A stretch of DNA of 25,170 nt, taken from assembly GCA_964495595.1 (NCBI GenBank), contig CAZBWH010000044.1:1-25170 (forward strand), read 5' to 3'. Below, piece after piece: positions 15,289-22,518 of this stretch (position 1 is the stretch's first letter; the number at the start of each line of letters is the position of its first letter). This DNA comes from CALMFQ01 sp964495595. GTDB lineage: Bacteria; Pseudomonadota; Gammaproteobacteria; Burkholderiales; SCOH01. A model generated the notes under the pieces. That model saw only the letters and a list, made by a program, of their open reading frames with translations, was not told where the DNA came from and ran no database searches. The position numbers were made by a program, and so were the translations under genes.

Positions 15289-15316
15289 TGGACAGCCAGC
15301 ATCCTTATGTCATAAT
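15289..15316 (+). promoter_or_regulatory. Sigma-70-type promoter for the hydrolase gene
   Basis: TGGACA, 16 bases, CATAAT: five of six matches in both hexamers, within an unusually AT-rich 150-base gap. It is 66 bases before the hydrolase ATG, so this gene can be transcribed apart from algZR. Confidence 0.6.
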
Positions 15317-15381
15317 CGGAACAATTTTCAACAAAATCGAACCAATACGGACTGCATTCAGTGCAGGCAAACGGAGAAACC

Positions 15382-16413
15382 ATGAAAGAACAGCACTTCT
15401 ATCTGCCGGCCACCGACGGCAAACGCACTTTTGTTGTGCAGTGGCTGCCGGAGGCGGGCCGGAGCATCAAGGGGATCGTGCAGATTTCGCATGGCATGGC
15501 CGAACATTGCCTGCGCTACCAGCCGCTGGCGGTGCATCTGACCAGTCAGGGGTATGCGGTGTATGCGTCGGATCATCGTGGCCACGGCCACAGCATTGGC
15601 GCTGGCGATGGCCAGGGACACTACGCGGATCAGGATGGCTGGAACAAGGTGGTTGACGATCTGTATCGGGTGAATTCCGAGATTCGCCAGTTGCACCCTG
15701 GGGTGCCGGTGATCCTGTTTGGTCACAGCATGGGGTCGTTCATTGCCCGCAGTTACGTGTTCCGCCACGCTGACAGTCTCCAGGGCCTGGTGATTTCGGC
15801 TACCGGGATCCGTTACGGGCTGATTGCCCGTCTCGGGCGGGCGATTGCCCGCTGGGATGCGCGGCGAATCGGGCCGCGAAGCCCAAGCAAGCTGCTGGCG
15901 AAGCTGAGTTTCGGTACGTTCAATCTGCGTTTTCTGCCGGCGCGCACGGCGTTTGACTGGCTGTCGCGCGATACGGCGCAGGTGGATCGCTACCTGAACG
16001 ATCCATTGTGCGGGTTTGATTGCAGTGCACAGCTTTGGGTGGATCTGTTCGGCGGCATTATTGAAATCGAAACGCTGGAAAAGCAGTCGGCCCATCTGTT
16101 GCCGAAGGGCTTGCCGGTTCTCGGCGTGGCTGGCAGCCACGATCCGACCAGCATGGGCGGGCTGGGGGTCAGGCAGTTGCTGAAGCACTACCGGCGCGGC
16201 GGGCTGGGCGATGTGAGCTTTACGCTCTACGACAAGGGCCGCCACGAGCTGACCAACGAGATCAACCGCCAGCAGGTGTTTGCAGATCTGAGCCAATGGC
16301 TCGACCGGCATTTCAGCCGCGAATTCGCCCTGGGCAGCAGTGAGTTTGCCGAAGCGGGCATCCGGGGCGACCGGCCGGGCCTGCAGGCGATTCCGTCTTC
16401 CCCTTCCCGATAA
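15382..16413 (+). CDS. Alpha/beta hydrolase (lysophospholipase/monoacylglycerol-lipase-like)
   Basis: 343 residues of the Hydrolase_4 (serine aminopeptidase S33-like) fold. The pieces seen are the oxyanion segment SHGMAEH, the nucleophile elbow GHSMGS, the acid in GSHDP and the catalytic His in KGRHEL, all in the right order. The likely substrate is a lysophospholipid or monoacylglycerol ester. No signal peptide is seen. ATG at 15382 has GGAG six bases upstream; a GTG 21 bases earlier is in frame but lacks a site. The last 25 or so residues, after the normal end of the fold, are encoded by the palindrome-rich sequence that continues past the stop. The tail may be an accidental extension. Confidence 0.88.
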   Translation: MKEQHFYLPATDGKRTFVVQWLPEAGRSIKGIVQISHGMAEHCLRYQPLAVHLTSQGYAVYASDHRGHGHSIGAGDGQGHYADQDGWNKVVDDLYRVNSEIRQLHPGVPVILFGHSMGSFIARSYVFRHADSLQGLVISATGIRYGLIARLGRAIARWDARRIGPRSPSKLLAKLSFGTFNLRFLPARTAFDWLSRDTAQVDRYLNDPLCGFDCSAQLWVDLFGGIIEIETLEKQSAHLLPKGLPVLGVAGSHDPTSMGGLGVRQLLKHYRRGGLGDVSFTLYDKGRHELTNEINRQQVFADLSQWLDRHFSREFALGSSEFAEAGIRGDRPGLQAIPSSPSR

Positions 16414-16430
16414 CCATCGGCCTGCAGGCC
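16378..16430. repeat. Inverted repeat spanning hydrolase stop codon
   Basis: GGCCTGCAGGCGAT (16378-16391) faces ATCGGCCTGCAGGCC (16416-16430). The arms are complementary apart from one extra C. The hydrolase stop codon (16411-16413) lies in the loop. Forms a cluster with the palindrome that begins at 16429. Confidence 0.7.
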
Positions 16431-16478
16431 GCGTCCCCATTGGCTTGCAGGCCGGCCTGCGTACCAATAGGGGCGCGG
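16429..16478. repeat. 50-bp REP-like palindrome
   Basis: Two 25-base arms with no loop, meeting at GGCC|GGCC after 16453; 20 of 25 positions pair by hand count. The arms carry the motif CCATTGG/CCAATAG. It lies between the hydrolase stop and apaH and looks like a repetitive extragenic palindrome or a strong 3' hairpin. Confidence 0.75.
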
Positions 16479-16558
16479 CTTGCAGCCTGACCCCCTTGCC
16501 TGGCTGTTTGCGGAAAATACTGGAATAATCCCGGCTTTGCCTTCCGCAGGGCCTTTTC

Positions 16559-17386
16559 ATGGCAACTTACGCAATTGGCGACATCCAGGGCTGTTTCGAT
16601 CCGCTGCAACAACTGCTGCAGCGGATCGGGTTCAATCCGCAACACGATACGCTGTGGCTGGCCGGCGATCTGGTCAACCGGGGACCCGGCTCGCTGGAGG
16701 TGCTGCGTTGGGCCTACCAGCAGCGCCATTCGCTGCGGGTGGTGCTGGGCAACCACGATCTGCATCTGCTGGCGCTGGATGCCGGCTACGGCAAACATCA
16801 CGACGAAGATACGCTGCAGGCGGTGCTGGCGGCGCCGGACAAGCCGGTGCTGCTCGACTGGCTGCGGCAACAGAAGCTGGTACATCGGGAGCACGGCTGG
16901 CTGATGGTGCATGCCGGGCTGTTGCCGCAGTGGAGCGCCGACGATGCCGAACGGCTGGCGCGGGAGGTGGAACGGCGGCTACAGGCTGACGATTACCGTG
17001 AATTCCTGCGCCACATGTACGGCAACCAGCCTGGCCGCTGGCAGGAATCGCTGCAGGGCGACGACCGGCTGCGGCTGATTGTGAATGCGATGACGCGGAT
17101 GCGGCTGGTGACGGTTGACGGCGCAATCGACCTGAAATTCAAGGGTGAACTGGACAATGCACCGCCGGAGCTGACCGCCTGGTTCGCAGCGCCTGGCCGC
17201 CGGTCGGCCGATACGCCGATTGTGTGCGGCCACTGGTCTGCGCTGGGGCTCAGGCTGGATGCGAATCTGTGTGCCTTGGATTCGGGCTGTCTGTGGGGGG
17301 GGGATCTGACTGCACTAAGGCTGGAAGATCGACAGGTCTGGCAGGTTTCTTGCCGGGCAGCGGCAGGGACAAGGCGGTGGCAATAG
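16559..17386 (+). CDS. apaH: Symmetrical bis(5'-nucleosyl)-tetraphosphatase
   Basis: 275 residues; hydrolyses Ap4A to two ADP, limiting stress dinucleotides. The calcineurin-like metallophosphatase motifs are GDIQGCFD (7-14), GDLVNRGP, GNHDLHLL and GHWSALG. The family C-terminal pattern DSGCLWGGDLTALRLEDR is intact. Its GG codons come from a run of nine G (17295-17303). The last 137 bases overlap the convergent olsA coding region. AGGG lies seven bases before the ATG. Confidence 0.96.
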   Translation: MATYAIGDIQGCFDPLQQLLQRIGFNPQHDTLWLAGDLVNRGPGSLEVLRWAYQQRHSLRVVLGNHDLHLLALDAGYGKHHDEDTLQAVLAAPDKPVLLDWLRQQKLVHREHGWLMVHAGLLPQWSADDAERLAREVERRLQADDYREFLRHMYGNQPGRWQESLQGDDRLRLIVNAMTRMRLVTVDGAIDLKFKGELDNAPPELTAWFAAPGRRSADTPIVCGHWSALGLRLDANLCALDSGCLWGGDLTALRLEDRQVWQVSCRAAAGTRRWQ

Positions 17387-18113
17387 TCAGCTCGGCATGC
17401 TGGCACAGCTCGCGGCGGGATTTGCCGACGCAGTTGACCGGCAGGCCGAAAATCAGCTCGGCGTAGATTTCCGGCTCGCTGACGATGTTCCAGACACACT
17501 GCAGCAAGGTGATCTTGCCGGCATAGCTGGCCGCCAGCGTCACCTTGCCGGCGGCATCCAGATAACGCAGCGCCACCGGCAACACGTCGGCGCCGGCTTC
17601 GATGGCCGGCTGGAACATCGACGATTTGAACGGCTTCAATTCCAGCCCGTTGGCAGTGGTGCCTTCAGGGAAAAACGCCAGGCAGTCGCCGTCTTTCAGC
17701 GCATGGCTGATGGCCTGGGTCACCCTGGCGGTGTCGCGGCGCTTTTCACGTTCGATGAACAGGGTACCGCCGTTGGCCACCATCCGGCCGATTACCGGCC
17801 AGTCGCGGATTTCCGATTTGGCGACAAAGCGCGACACGGCAGCCGAGTTCATCACGAAAATATCCAGCCACGAGACATGATTGGCCACCAGCAAGGTGTT
17901 GGGCCGGTAGAGTTTATCCGGCTTGCCCACCACGTGCAGGCGGATCTGGGCAATGCGCAGCAGCGAGGCCGACCAGCGCTGGGTGGCCAGCACCCGCCCC
18001 TGCCGGCTGTAGCGCGGGAACAGTACGCCGGTGAGGAACACCCCCCACAGCAGATGGACAATCAGGCGCACCATGCGCCACAGACGGACAGGAACAGCAG
18101 TTTTTGGATTCAT
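17250..18113 (-). CDS. olsA: PlsC-like acyltransferase, probably lyso-ornithine lipid acyltransferase
   Basis: 287 residues from the chosen start. An N-terminal membrane helix (about 14-32) is followed by the acyltransferase motifs NHVSWLD (His79, Asp84) and FPEGTT (147-152). Family members transfer acyl groups from acyl-ACP or acyl-CoA to a lyso-lipid hydroxyl. Alone it could be PlsC, but the OlsB-type gene just upstream on the same strand makes ornithine-lipid O-acylation the best reading. The longer frame from 18164 would start inside a terminator hairpin, so ATG at 18113 is preferred, though its ribosome site is weak. The C-terminal tail is Pro-rich and overlaps apaH by 137 bases; it includes the nine-C run. 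Confidence 0.8.
   Translation of the reverse strand: MNPKTAVPVRLWRMVRLIVHLLWGVFLTGVLFPRYSRQGRVLATQRWSASLLRIAQIRLHVVGKPDKLYRPNTLLVANHVSWLDIFVMNSAAVSRFVAKSEIRDWPVIGRMVANGGTLFIEREKRRDTARVTQAISHALKDGDCLAFFPEGTTANGLELKPFKSSMFQPAIEAGADVLPVALRYLDAAGKVTLAASYAGKITLLQCVWNIVSEPEIYAELIFGLPVNCVGKSRRELCQHAELTIATALSLPLPGKKPARPVDLPALVQSDPPPTDSPNPRHTDSHPA
17295..17303. repeat. Nine-base poly-G tract in overlapping 3' ends
   Basis: Nine consecutive G lie inside both apaH (codons for Trp-Gly-Gly) and the antisense olsA tail (Pro codons). Slippage would frameshift both proteins at their C termini. Confidence 0.9.
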
Positions 18114-18130
18114 CGCAACAGTTTGGCCAA

Positions 18131-18158
18131 GACAAAACGCCCCGGCAAAACGGGGCGT
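18131..18158 (-). terminator. Rho-independent terminator between olsB and olsA
   Basis: The minus strand has an ACGCCCCG/CGGGGCGT stem (8 bp) with a six-base loop, followed by TTTTGTC. It lies about 110 bases after the olsB stop and 18 bases before the olsA start. It ends olsB messages or attenuates olsA. Confidence 0.8.
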
Positions 18159-18265
18159 CGTCATTTTACCCGCGATGTCGTGCGGGGCAATATGCCATTT
18201 GAAAAAGGTTGCGACAGATCAACTGAGCGAACATTTGTTTACAAAAATGCCGCGCAACGTGGTAA

Positions 18266-19030
18266 TCAGGCAGCCACGGCCCCCATGAAGTGCTTCATAT
18301 AACGCGGGTTCATCCGTGCCAGCGGCAACAGCAGCAGCAGGTCGGCGGTATTGAAATCCGGATCCCATGCCGGCTCGCCGCAAACATAGGCCCCGACGCG
18401 CAGATAGCCTTTGACCAGCGGCGGCAGGCTGGCTTCGAGGTCTTTCTGCTCCAGCGCTTCCAGCGGCAGCGGGCAGCGCGGAAACACCCGCCACTCAATC
18501 GGCCCGAGATGCCTGGCGCTGGCCTGGCGGTAGATGCTGGCTGCGGCATGGCCGCCGTCGGCCATCGAGATACTGGCGCAGCCGATCAGGTAGTCGTAGC
18601 CGTTTTTCTGCATGTAATCGGCCAGCCCGGCCCACAGCAGGGTAATGGTGCCGCCGTTGCGGTAATCGGGATGCACACAGGAACGGCCGACTTCGACCAT
18701 GCGCGGCCGCAGGTTGGCCAGCCGGGTCAGGTCGAATTCACTTTCCGAATACAGGCTGCCGATGCGCTTGGCCTGATGCGGCGGCAGGATGCGGTAGGTG
18801 CCGACCACTTCATTGCTGATGTCGTCGCGCACCAGTAGATGGTCACACCAGGCATCAAAAATATCGATATCCAGCCCGGCTTCCGGCGTGGTCAGCCGGG
18901 CGCCCATTTCTTCGACAAACACCCGGTAGCGCAGCTTTTGCGCCTCGCGCACCTGATCGGCGCCGGTGGCCAGCGAGACGGAAAGCTTGCGGCTGGCTTG
19001 CGGTTCGTTACGACTTGCAGTCTGCAACAT
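18266..19030 (-). CDS. olsB: Ornithine N-acyltransferase-like protein
   Basis: 254 residues of the OlsB/GNAT-like acyltransferase family. It would join a 3-hydroxyacyl group from ACP to the alpha-amine of ornithine, giving lyso-ornithine lipid. Typical family pieces are LRYRVFVEEMGA near the N terminus, FDAWCDHLLVRD, VGTYRILPP, the core VEVGRSCVHPDYRNG and the C-terminal ADLLLLL-PLARM-PRYMKHF. ATG at 19030 has AGGGGG six bases upstream; ATG codons at 19036 and 19066 are less well placed. A Pho-box-like array lies 60 bases upstream. In rhizobia olsB is induced by phosphate starvation through PhoB. The pairing with olsA supports the call. Confidence 0.88.
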   Translation of the reverse strand: MLQTASRNEPQASRKLSVSLATGADQVREAQKLRYRVFVEEMGARLTTPEAGLDIDIFDAWCDHLLVRDDISNEVVGTYRILPPHQAKRIGSLYSESEFDLTRLANLRPRMVEVGRSCVHPDYRNGGTITLLWAGLADYMQKNGYDYLIGCASISMADGGHAAASIYRQASARHLGPIEWRVFPRCPLPLEALEQKDLEASLPPLVKGYLRVGAYVCGEPAWDPDFNTADLLLLLPLARMNPRYMKHFMGAVAA

Positions 19031-19089
19031 GGTCATCCCCCTGTTTGAGCTTGGTGACCCAAACATTACCCAGCCAAGATGTTGCCGAC

Positions 19090-19118
19090 GTGACAGGTAA
19101 GTGACGTTTCAGTGACTG
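19090..19118 (-). promoter_or_regulatory. Three-unit Pho-box-like array upstream of olsB
   Basis: On the minus strand, toward olsB, the order is CAGTCAC-TGAA-ACGTCAC-TTAC-CTGTCAC. These are three 7-bp units separated by 4 bp, an exact 11-bp period. The Pho-box consensus is CTGTCAT-N4-CTGTCAY, so the layout and the GTCA core fit PhoB binding. No strong -35 box is visible, as expected for a PhoB-activated promoter. Confidence 0.65.
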
Positions 19119-19219
19119 GAAGATGAGCCGAAGATGACAGCCTGTTGCGGCAAGGCACGAGCGGCGCTGCGGCACGTTATACTGGCGGCGATCCCCTTTT
19201 GACCTGCAGGAGAACCCTG

Positions 19220-20008
19220 ATGCGACAAATCTTGTTCCGGGCTGGCCTGGCGTGGCTGCTGGCCAGCCCGCTGCCGGCTGCAGCAAGCAATCTGGTGCCG
19301 GCACTGCCGGCGGTCAAGCCCTCGGTGGTGGCAATCGGTACCGAAGTACCCACCCGCACGCCGCCGGTCAATCTGGTCGGCAGCGGATTTGCGGTGGCCG
19401 ACGGCCTGCACATCGTCACCAATGCCCATGTGCTACCCGCAGTGCTCGATCCGGAAAAGCGGGAACGGGTCGGGATCATGACCCTACAAGGGCCGCTGAA
19501 GATGTTCCGCTACGCCAGGATCGTGCGCACCGACCCGGTACACGATCTGGCCCTGCTGCGCATCGAAGGCGCGCCACTGCCGGCGATGTCGCTGGCCGAC
19601 AGCGATGCTCCGGCGGAAGGAGAGGCCGTGGCAATGACCGGCTTTCCGATCGGCATGGCATTGCAGCAGTTGATCACCCATCGCGGCATGGTGTCGTCGA
19701 TCGGCCCGATCGTGCTGCCAGCGCTGCGCAGTCAGCAACTGGACGTGACCATGGTCAAACGGCTGCGCGAGCCGTTCGACATTATCCAGCTCGATGCCAC
19801 CGCCTACCCCGGCAACAGCGGCAGCCCGCTGTACGATCCGCAAACCGGCAAGCTGCAGGGGGTGATCGACGCGGTGTTCATCAAGTCCACCAAGGAAAGC
19901 GCCCTCACCCAGCCAACCGGCATTACCTACGCCATTCCGGTGAAGTATGTACGGGCATTGCTGAAGGCGTCGTTGCCAGCCGGGGAGAATGCCGCCCAGC
20001 TTCAGTGA
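19220..20008 (+). CDS. Secreted trypsin-like serine protease (HtrA-like, no PDZ)
   Basis: 262 residues. The signal peptide ends near residue 23 (LPAAAS). The chymotrypsin-fold triad is visible: His70 in TNAHV, Asp109 in DPVHDLALLRI and Ser200 in YPGNSGSPL. The spacing matches DegP/HtrA proteases, but the protein ends right after the protease domain with no PDZ domain. Periplasmic location is expected. AGGAG lies seven bases before the ATG; a longer frame starting at 19145 is rejected. It is divergent from olsB across about 190 bases that hold the Pho-box-like array and converges with the polymerase gene, overlapping its stop by 7 bases. Substrate unknown. Confidence 0.9.
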   Translation: MRQILFRAGLAWLLASPLPAAASNLVPALPAVKPSVVAIGTEVPTRTPPVNLVGSGFAVADGLHIVTNAHVLPAVLDPEKRERVGIMTLQGPLKMFRYARIVRTDPVHDLALLRIEGAPLPAMSLADSDAPAEGEAVAMTGFPIGMALQQLITHRGMVSSIGPIVLPALRSQQLDVTMVKRLREPFDIIQLDATAYPGNSGSPLYDPQTGKLQGVIDAVFIKSTKESALTQPTGITYAIPVKYVRALLKASLPAGENAAQLQ

Positions 20009-22347
20009 GGCGATGCACCGGAGCGGGCAGCCGGCGCCGGACGGGTGCGCATCAATGACAGCCACAGCAACAGGAACACCAGCACGGCAATGCGGGTGAA
20101 GTCGATCAGGCTGTCGAACAGGCCCACAGCCACCACGCCGGTCAACGCGGCGAGCAGCATCGGCGCACTGTCATCGCCGCGCCGCATCCGATCGAGCAAG
20201 GCCAGCGCGGCGGCCAGCCCGAGCAAGGAGAACAGGATCAGGCCGATCGCGCCCTGCTCGAAATACACATGCAACCACATGTTTTTGGCGTGCCAGGGCA
20301 AATGGTGGCGATCACTGGTGTAAAACCAGTAATCCATGCCGTGCGCAAAACTGCCGTTCTGCAGCAAGGAATGCCCGGAGGCATCTTCCAGCCGCACATC
20401 GGCAATCTCGACCGATCCGCTGCTGTTGGTATTGTTGGTCGACAATGCCAGCACAGCAGGCCGGATGGCACGCAAGCGGTCAGTGGCCCGCTGGCCGCGC
20501 AAGACGACCGAAACCGATTGCCACTGCGGCCCGAGGGCGGGAGTATTGCCGTAGAGGCAATTGACCGGATACAGCAACCATTTGTCACACACGCTGACCG
20601 CCACGACGCCCTTTGCCGTGCTGCGCGCCAGCAACTGCACCGTCAACGCCCCGGCAGCTGGCTGCACGCGTTGCGACAGCCGCACCACCTCGCCATACCC
20701 TTGCGGGCTGCGCGGTGCGATCAGCCGGGCATACGGCCGCTGGTCGTAATCCAGCTGCACCGCGCCGGGCATCTCGGCCCGCCGGTTACGCCAGTAATAC
20801 ACATCGATGAAACGTCCGATCCCGTTGCCCGCCAGCATTGCCGATGGCTCGCGCGACAGCGCAGCGACATCCGACCAGTGCGACCAGCGCCCGGCCAGAT
20901 CGTTGCCGGTCGAGCCAAACCTGGCACCCATGTAATAGTTGCCAGCAACCGGGATGGCCATCGCCAGCAGCAGGACCAGCCCCACCGGCTGCACGACGGC
21001 CTGCGGGGTATCGCGCCACCAGCCCGCCCGCCGGGCGACCAGCCAGGTTACCCAGACGTAGGCCACCCAGCCCAGCACCGGCCACCAGGCATGATCCGGC
21101 CGCCAGAAACCAGCCACAGCGGGCACCGCAATCGACAGTCCGACCGCCGACGCCCACAGAAGCCAGGCCGCCCCGCGAGCCTGCCGCCAGTGCCCCAGCG
21201 CGCCCGCCAGACCGGCCAGTGCCGCCAGCGCCGTTGCCAGGTACGGTCCCTTCGGCAACCAGAACAGCGGCAGCCAGAGCCCGACAGCCGCCGCCAGCGC
21301 CAGCACACCCTGGCGGCGCAGCCCGGAGGCAGAAATCAGCACCAAGGCAGCCAGCAGCGCCAGAACGGCCGCCGCCAGCGTACGGTAGCCGCCGAAATGA
21401 AACACCAGCAACATTGCGTACCCGCCGCCAAGCAGCCAACCGACCCCCAGTACGGGCACCCGGCTGCCCGCACGCCGCCCGGCCCGGTGCGCAGCCCAGC
21501 CCAGCAGCGGCAGGGTCAGCGCCAGCGCCAGATACACGCCACGGGAAAACGTCACCAGCGAGGCATACACGGCCAGCCCGAGTACCAGCACCGCCAGTGG
21601 CGTCCAGCGCCCGGTTCGCTGCCGCATCAGCCCCCACAGGCACACCGCCCCCCCCACCACCAGATAGACATCCAGCGCCGCGCCCCCGGCAAACATTTCG
21701 TGAAACAGGCCGGTTGCACGGTAGTCGCTGGCAAAGTTATCCAGCCCGGGAAACAGCCAGCGCTCGACGATCACCGCCAGCGAGGCCAGCGCCAAGCCGA
21801 CATTGACCCCCGGCAGCCAGTAGCGCCAGAGGGACTGCTCCCGCTCGGCCCAGGCCGCTGCGACCAGCGGCAACAGAGCGATTGCCAGCACGACGCCCTT
21901 GGCGCCGCGCACGACGTTCAGGCCCCCGAGCGAACCAGGCAGCCAGCCCTGCCCTTGCACCGCCATCCAGCCCAGCAGCAGCGCCAGCAGCCAGGAAACC
22001 ACCCACCCGGCCACCAGACTGGTTGACCACGACGACAGCCGCCCACCGGCTGGCTGGGTTGGCCAATGCCAGTAGCCGACCGCCAGCACGCCGAGCATGA
22101 ACAGGTCGAATTCCTGCCACAACAACCAGCCGCTGGCTGGCGTCCAGTCGAGTAGCGGCAACAGGCCGGGCACCGTAGCCAGCCACAGCCGCGGCCAGCG
22201 CAGCTGCAAACCGGCGTGCCCTGCCAGCAACACGGCCAGCCACGGAGCATGCGGCCGTTGCCACAACGCTGCCAGTACGGCAGCCACCAGCAGGACGGCG
22301 ATCCCTTTTCCCAGTATCTGCCGCAGGGCGGCCCCGGATTGCATCAT
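20002..22347 (-). CDS. Wzy/O-antigen-ligase-like membrane protein
   Basis: 781 residues. About a dozen membrane helices fill residues 1 to about 490. A soluble segment of about 180 residues follows, with beta-rich character (VQLLARSTAKGVVAVSVCD, IADVRLEDASG) like a carbohydrate-binding domain. The WzyC-type motif HAKNMWLHVYFEQGAIGL comes next, then two or three final helices. Such proteins polymerise or ligate undecaprenyl-linked glycans on the periplasmic side. Most relatives are 400-450 residues; the extra length comes mainly from the inserted domain. ATG at 22347 has AGGAGT about ten bases upstream; an extension to 22491 would read through the inverted-repeat element and is rejected. Last gene of the polysaccharide group. 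Confidence 0.85.
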   Translation of the reverse strand: MMQSGAALRQILGKGIAVLLVAAVLAALWQRPHAPWLAVLLAGHAGLQLRWPRLWLATVPGLLPLLDWTPASGWLLWQEFDLFMLGVLAVGYWHWPTQPAGGRLSSWSTSLVAGWVVSWLLALLLGWMAVQGQGWLPGSLGGLNVVRGAKGVVLAIALLPLVAAAWAEREQSLWRYWLPGVNVGLALASLAVIVERWLFPGLDNFASDYRATGLFHEMFAGGAALDVYLVVGGAVCLWGLMRQRTGRWTPLAVLVLGLAVYASLVTFSRGVYLALALTLPLLGWAAHRAGRRAGSRVPVLGVGWLLGGGYAMLLVFHFGGYRTLAAAVLALLAALVLISASGLRRQGVLALAAAVGLWLPLFWLPKGPYLATALAALAGLAGALGHWRQARGAAWLLWASAVGLSIAVPAVAGFWRPDHAWWPVLGWVAYVWVTWLVARRAGWWRDTPQAVVQPVGLVLLLAMAIPVAGNYYMGARFGSTGNDLAGRWSHWSDVAALSREPSAMLAGNGIGRFIDVYYWRNRRAEMPGAVQLDYDQRPYARLIAPRSPQGYGEVVRLSQRVQPAAGALTVQLLARSTAKGVVAVSVCDKWLLYPVNCLYGNTPALGPQWQSVSVVLRGQRATDRLRAIRPAVLALSTNNTNSSGSVEIADVRLEDASGHSLLQNGSFAHGMDYWFYTSDRHHLPWHAKNMWLHVYFEQGAIGLILFSLLGLAAALALLDRMRRGDDSAPMLLAALTGVVAVGLFDSLIDFTRIAVLVFLLLWLSLMRTRPAPAARSGASPH

Positions 22348-22378
22348 GGTTAGGTCGACTCCTGTTACTGCTCTTAAG

Positions 22379-22518
22379 GAAGCGCTGATTGATTGGCTGC
22401 GCGGGCGAATAGCTGCGGCGCACGGCGCTCGAAAGCTCGCCTGTCTAAAGATATGTCTCAGATTCTGCGCGCCGGGCTCCTTACACCTCATCCCGCTCGC
22501 CTAATAAATCAGCGCTTC
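22379..22518. mobile_element. 140-bp MITE-like element with terminal inverted repeats
   Basis: GAAGCGCTGATTGATT (22379-22394) faces AATAAATCAGCGCTTC (22503-22518): 15 of 16 positions are complementary. An internal 8-bp direct repeat GCTCGCCT occurs at 22435 and 22495. There is no coding capacity. Clear target-site duplications are not visible. It fits a miniature inverted-repeat element or an insertion-sequence remnant. Its right arm overlaps the end of the beta-helix gene and supplies that gene's stop codon. Confidence 0.6.

Noticed and set aside
17295..17303. Poly-G run as a sequencing error or frameshift in apaH
   Set aside because: The frame through the run gives the conserved LWGG and LTALRLEDR motif, so the present length is consistent with an intact ApaH.
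20269..22026. A 585-residue open frame on the plus strand opposite the Wzy-like gene
   Set aside because: Rich in Gln, Pro, Arg and His with no recognisable motif; the minus-strand frame has clear membrane helices and the polymerase motif.
22379..22518. Assignment of the inverted-repeat element to a named insertion-sequence family
   Set aside because: The terminal repeats look familiar, but without a transposase or a database search the family cannot be stated.
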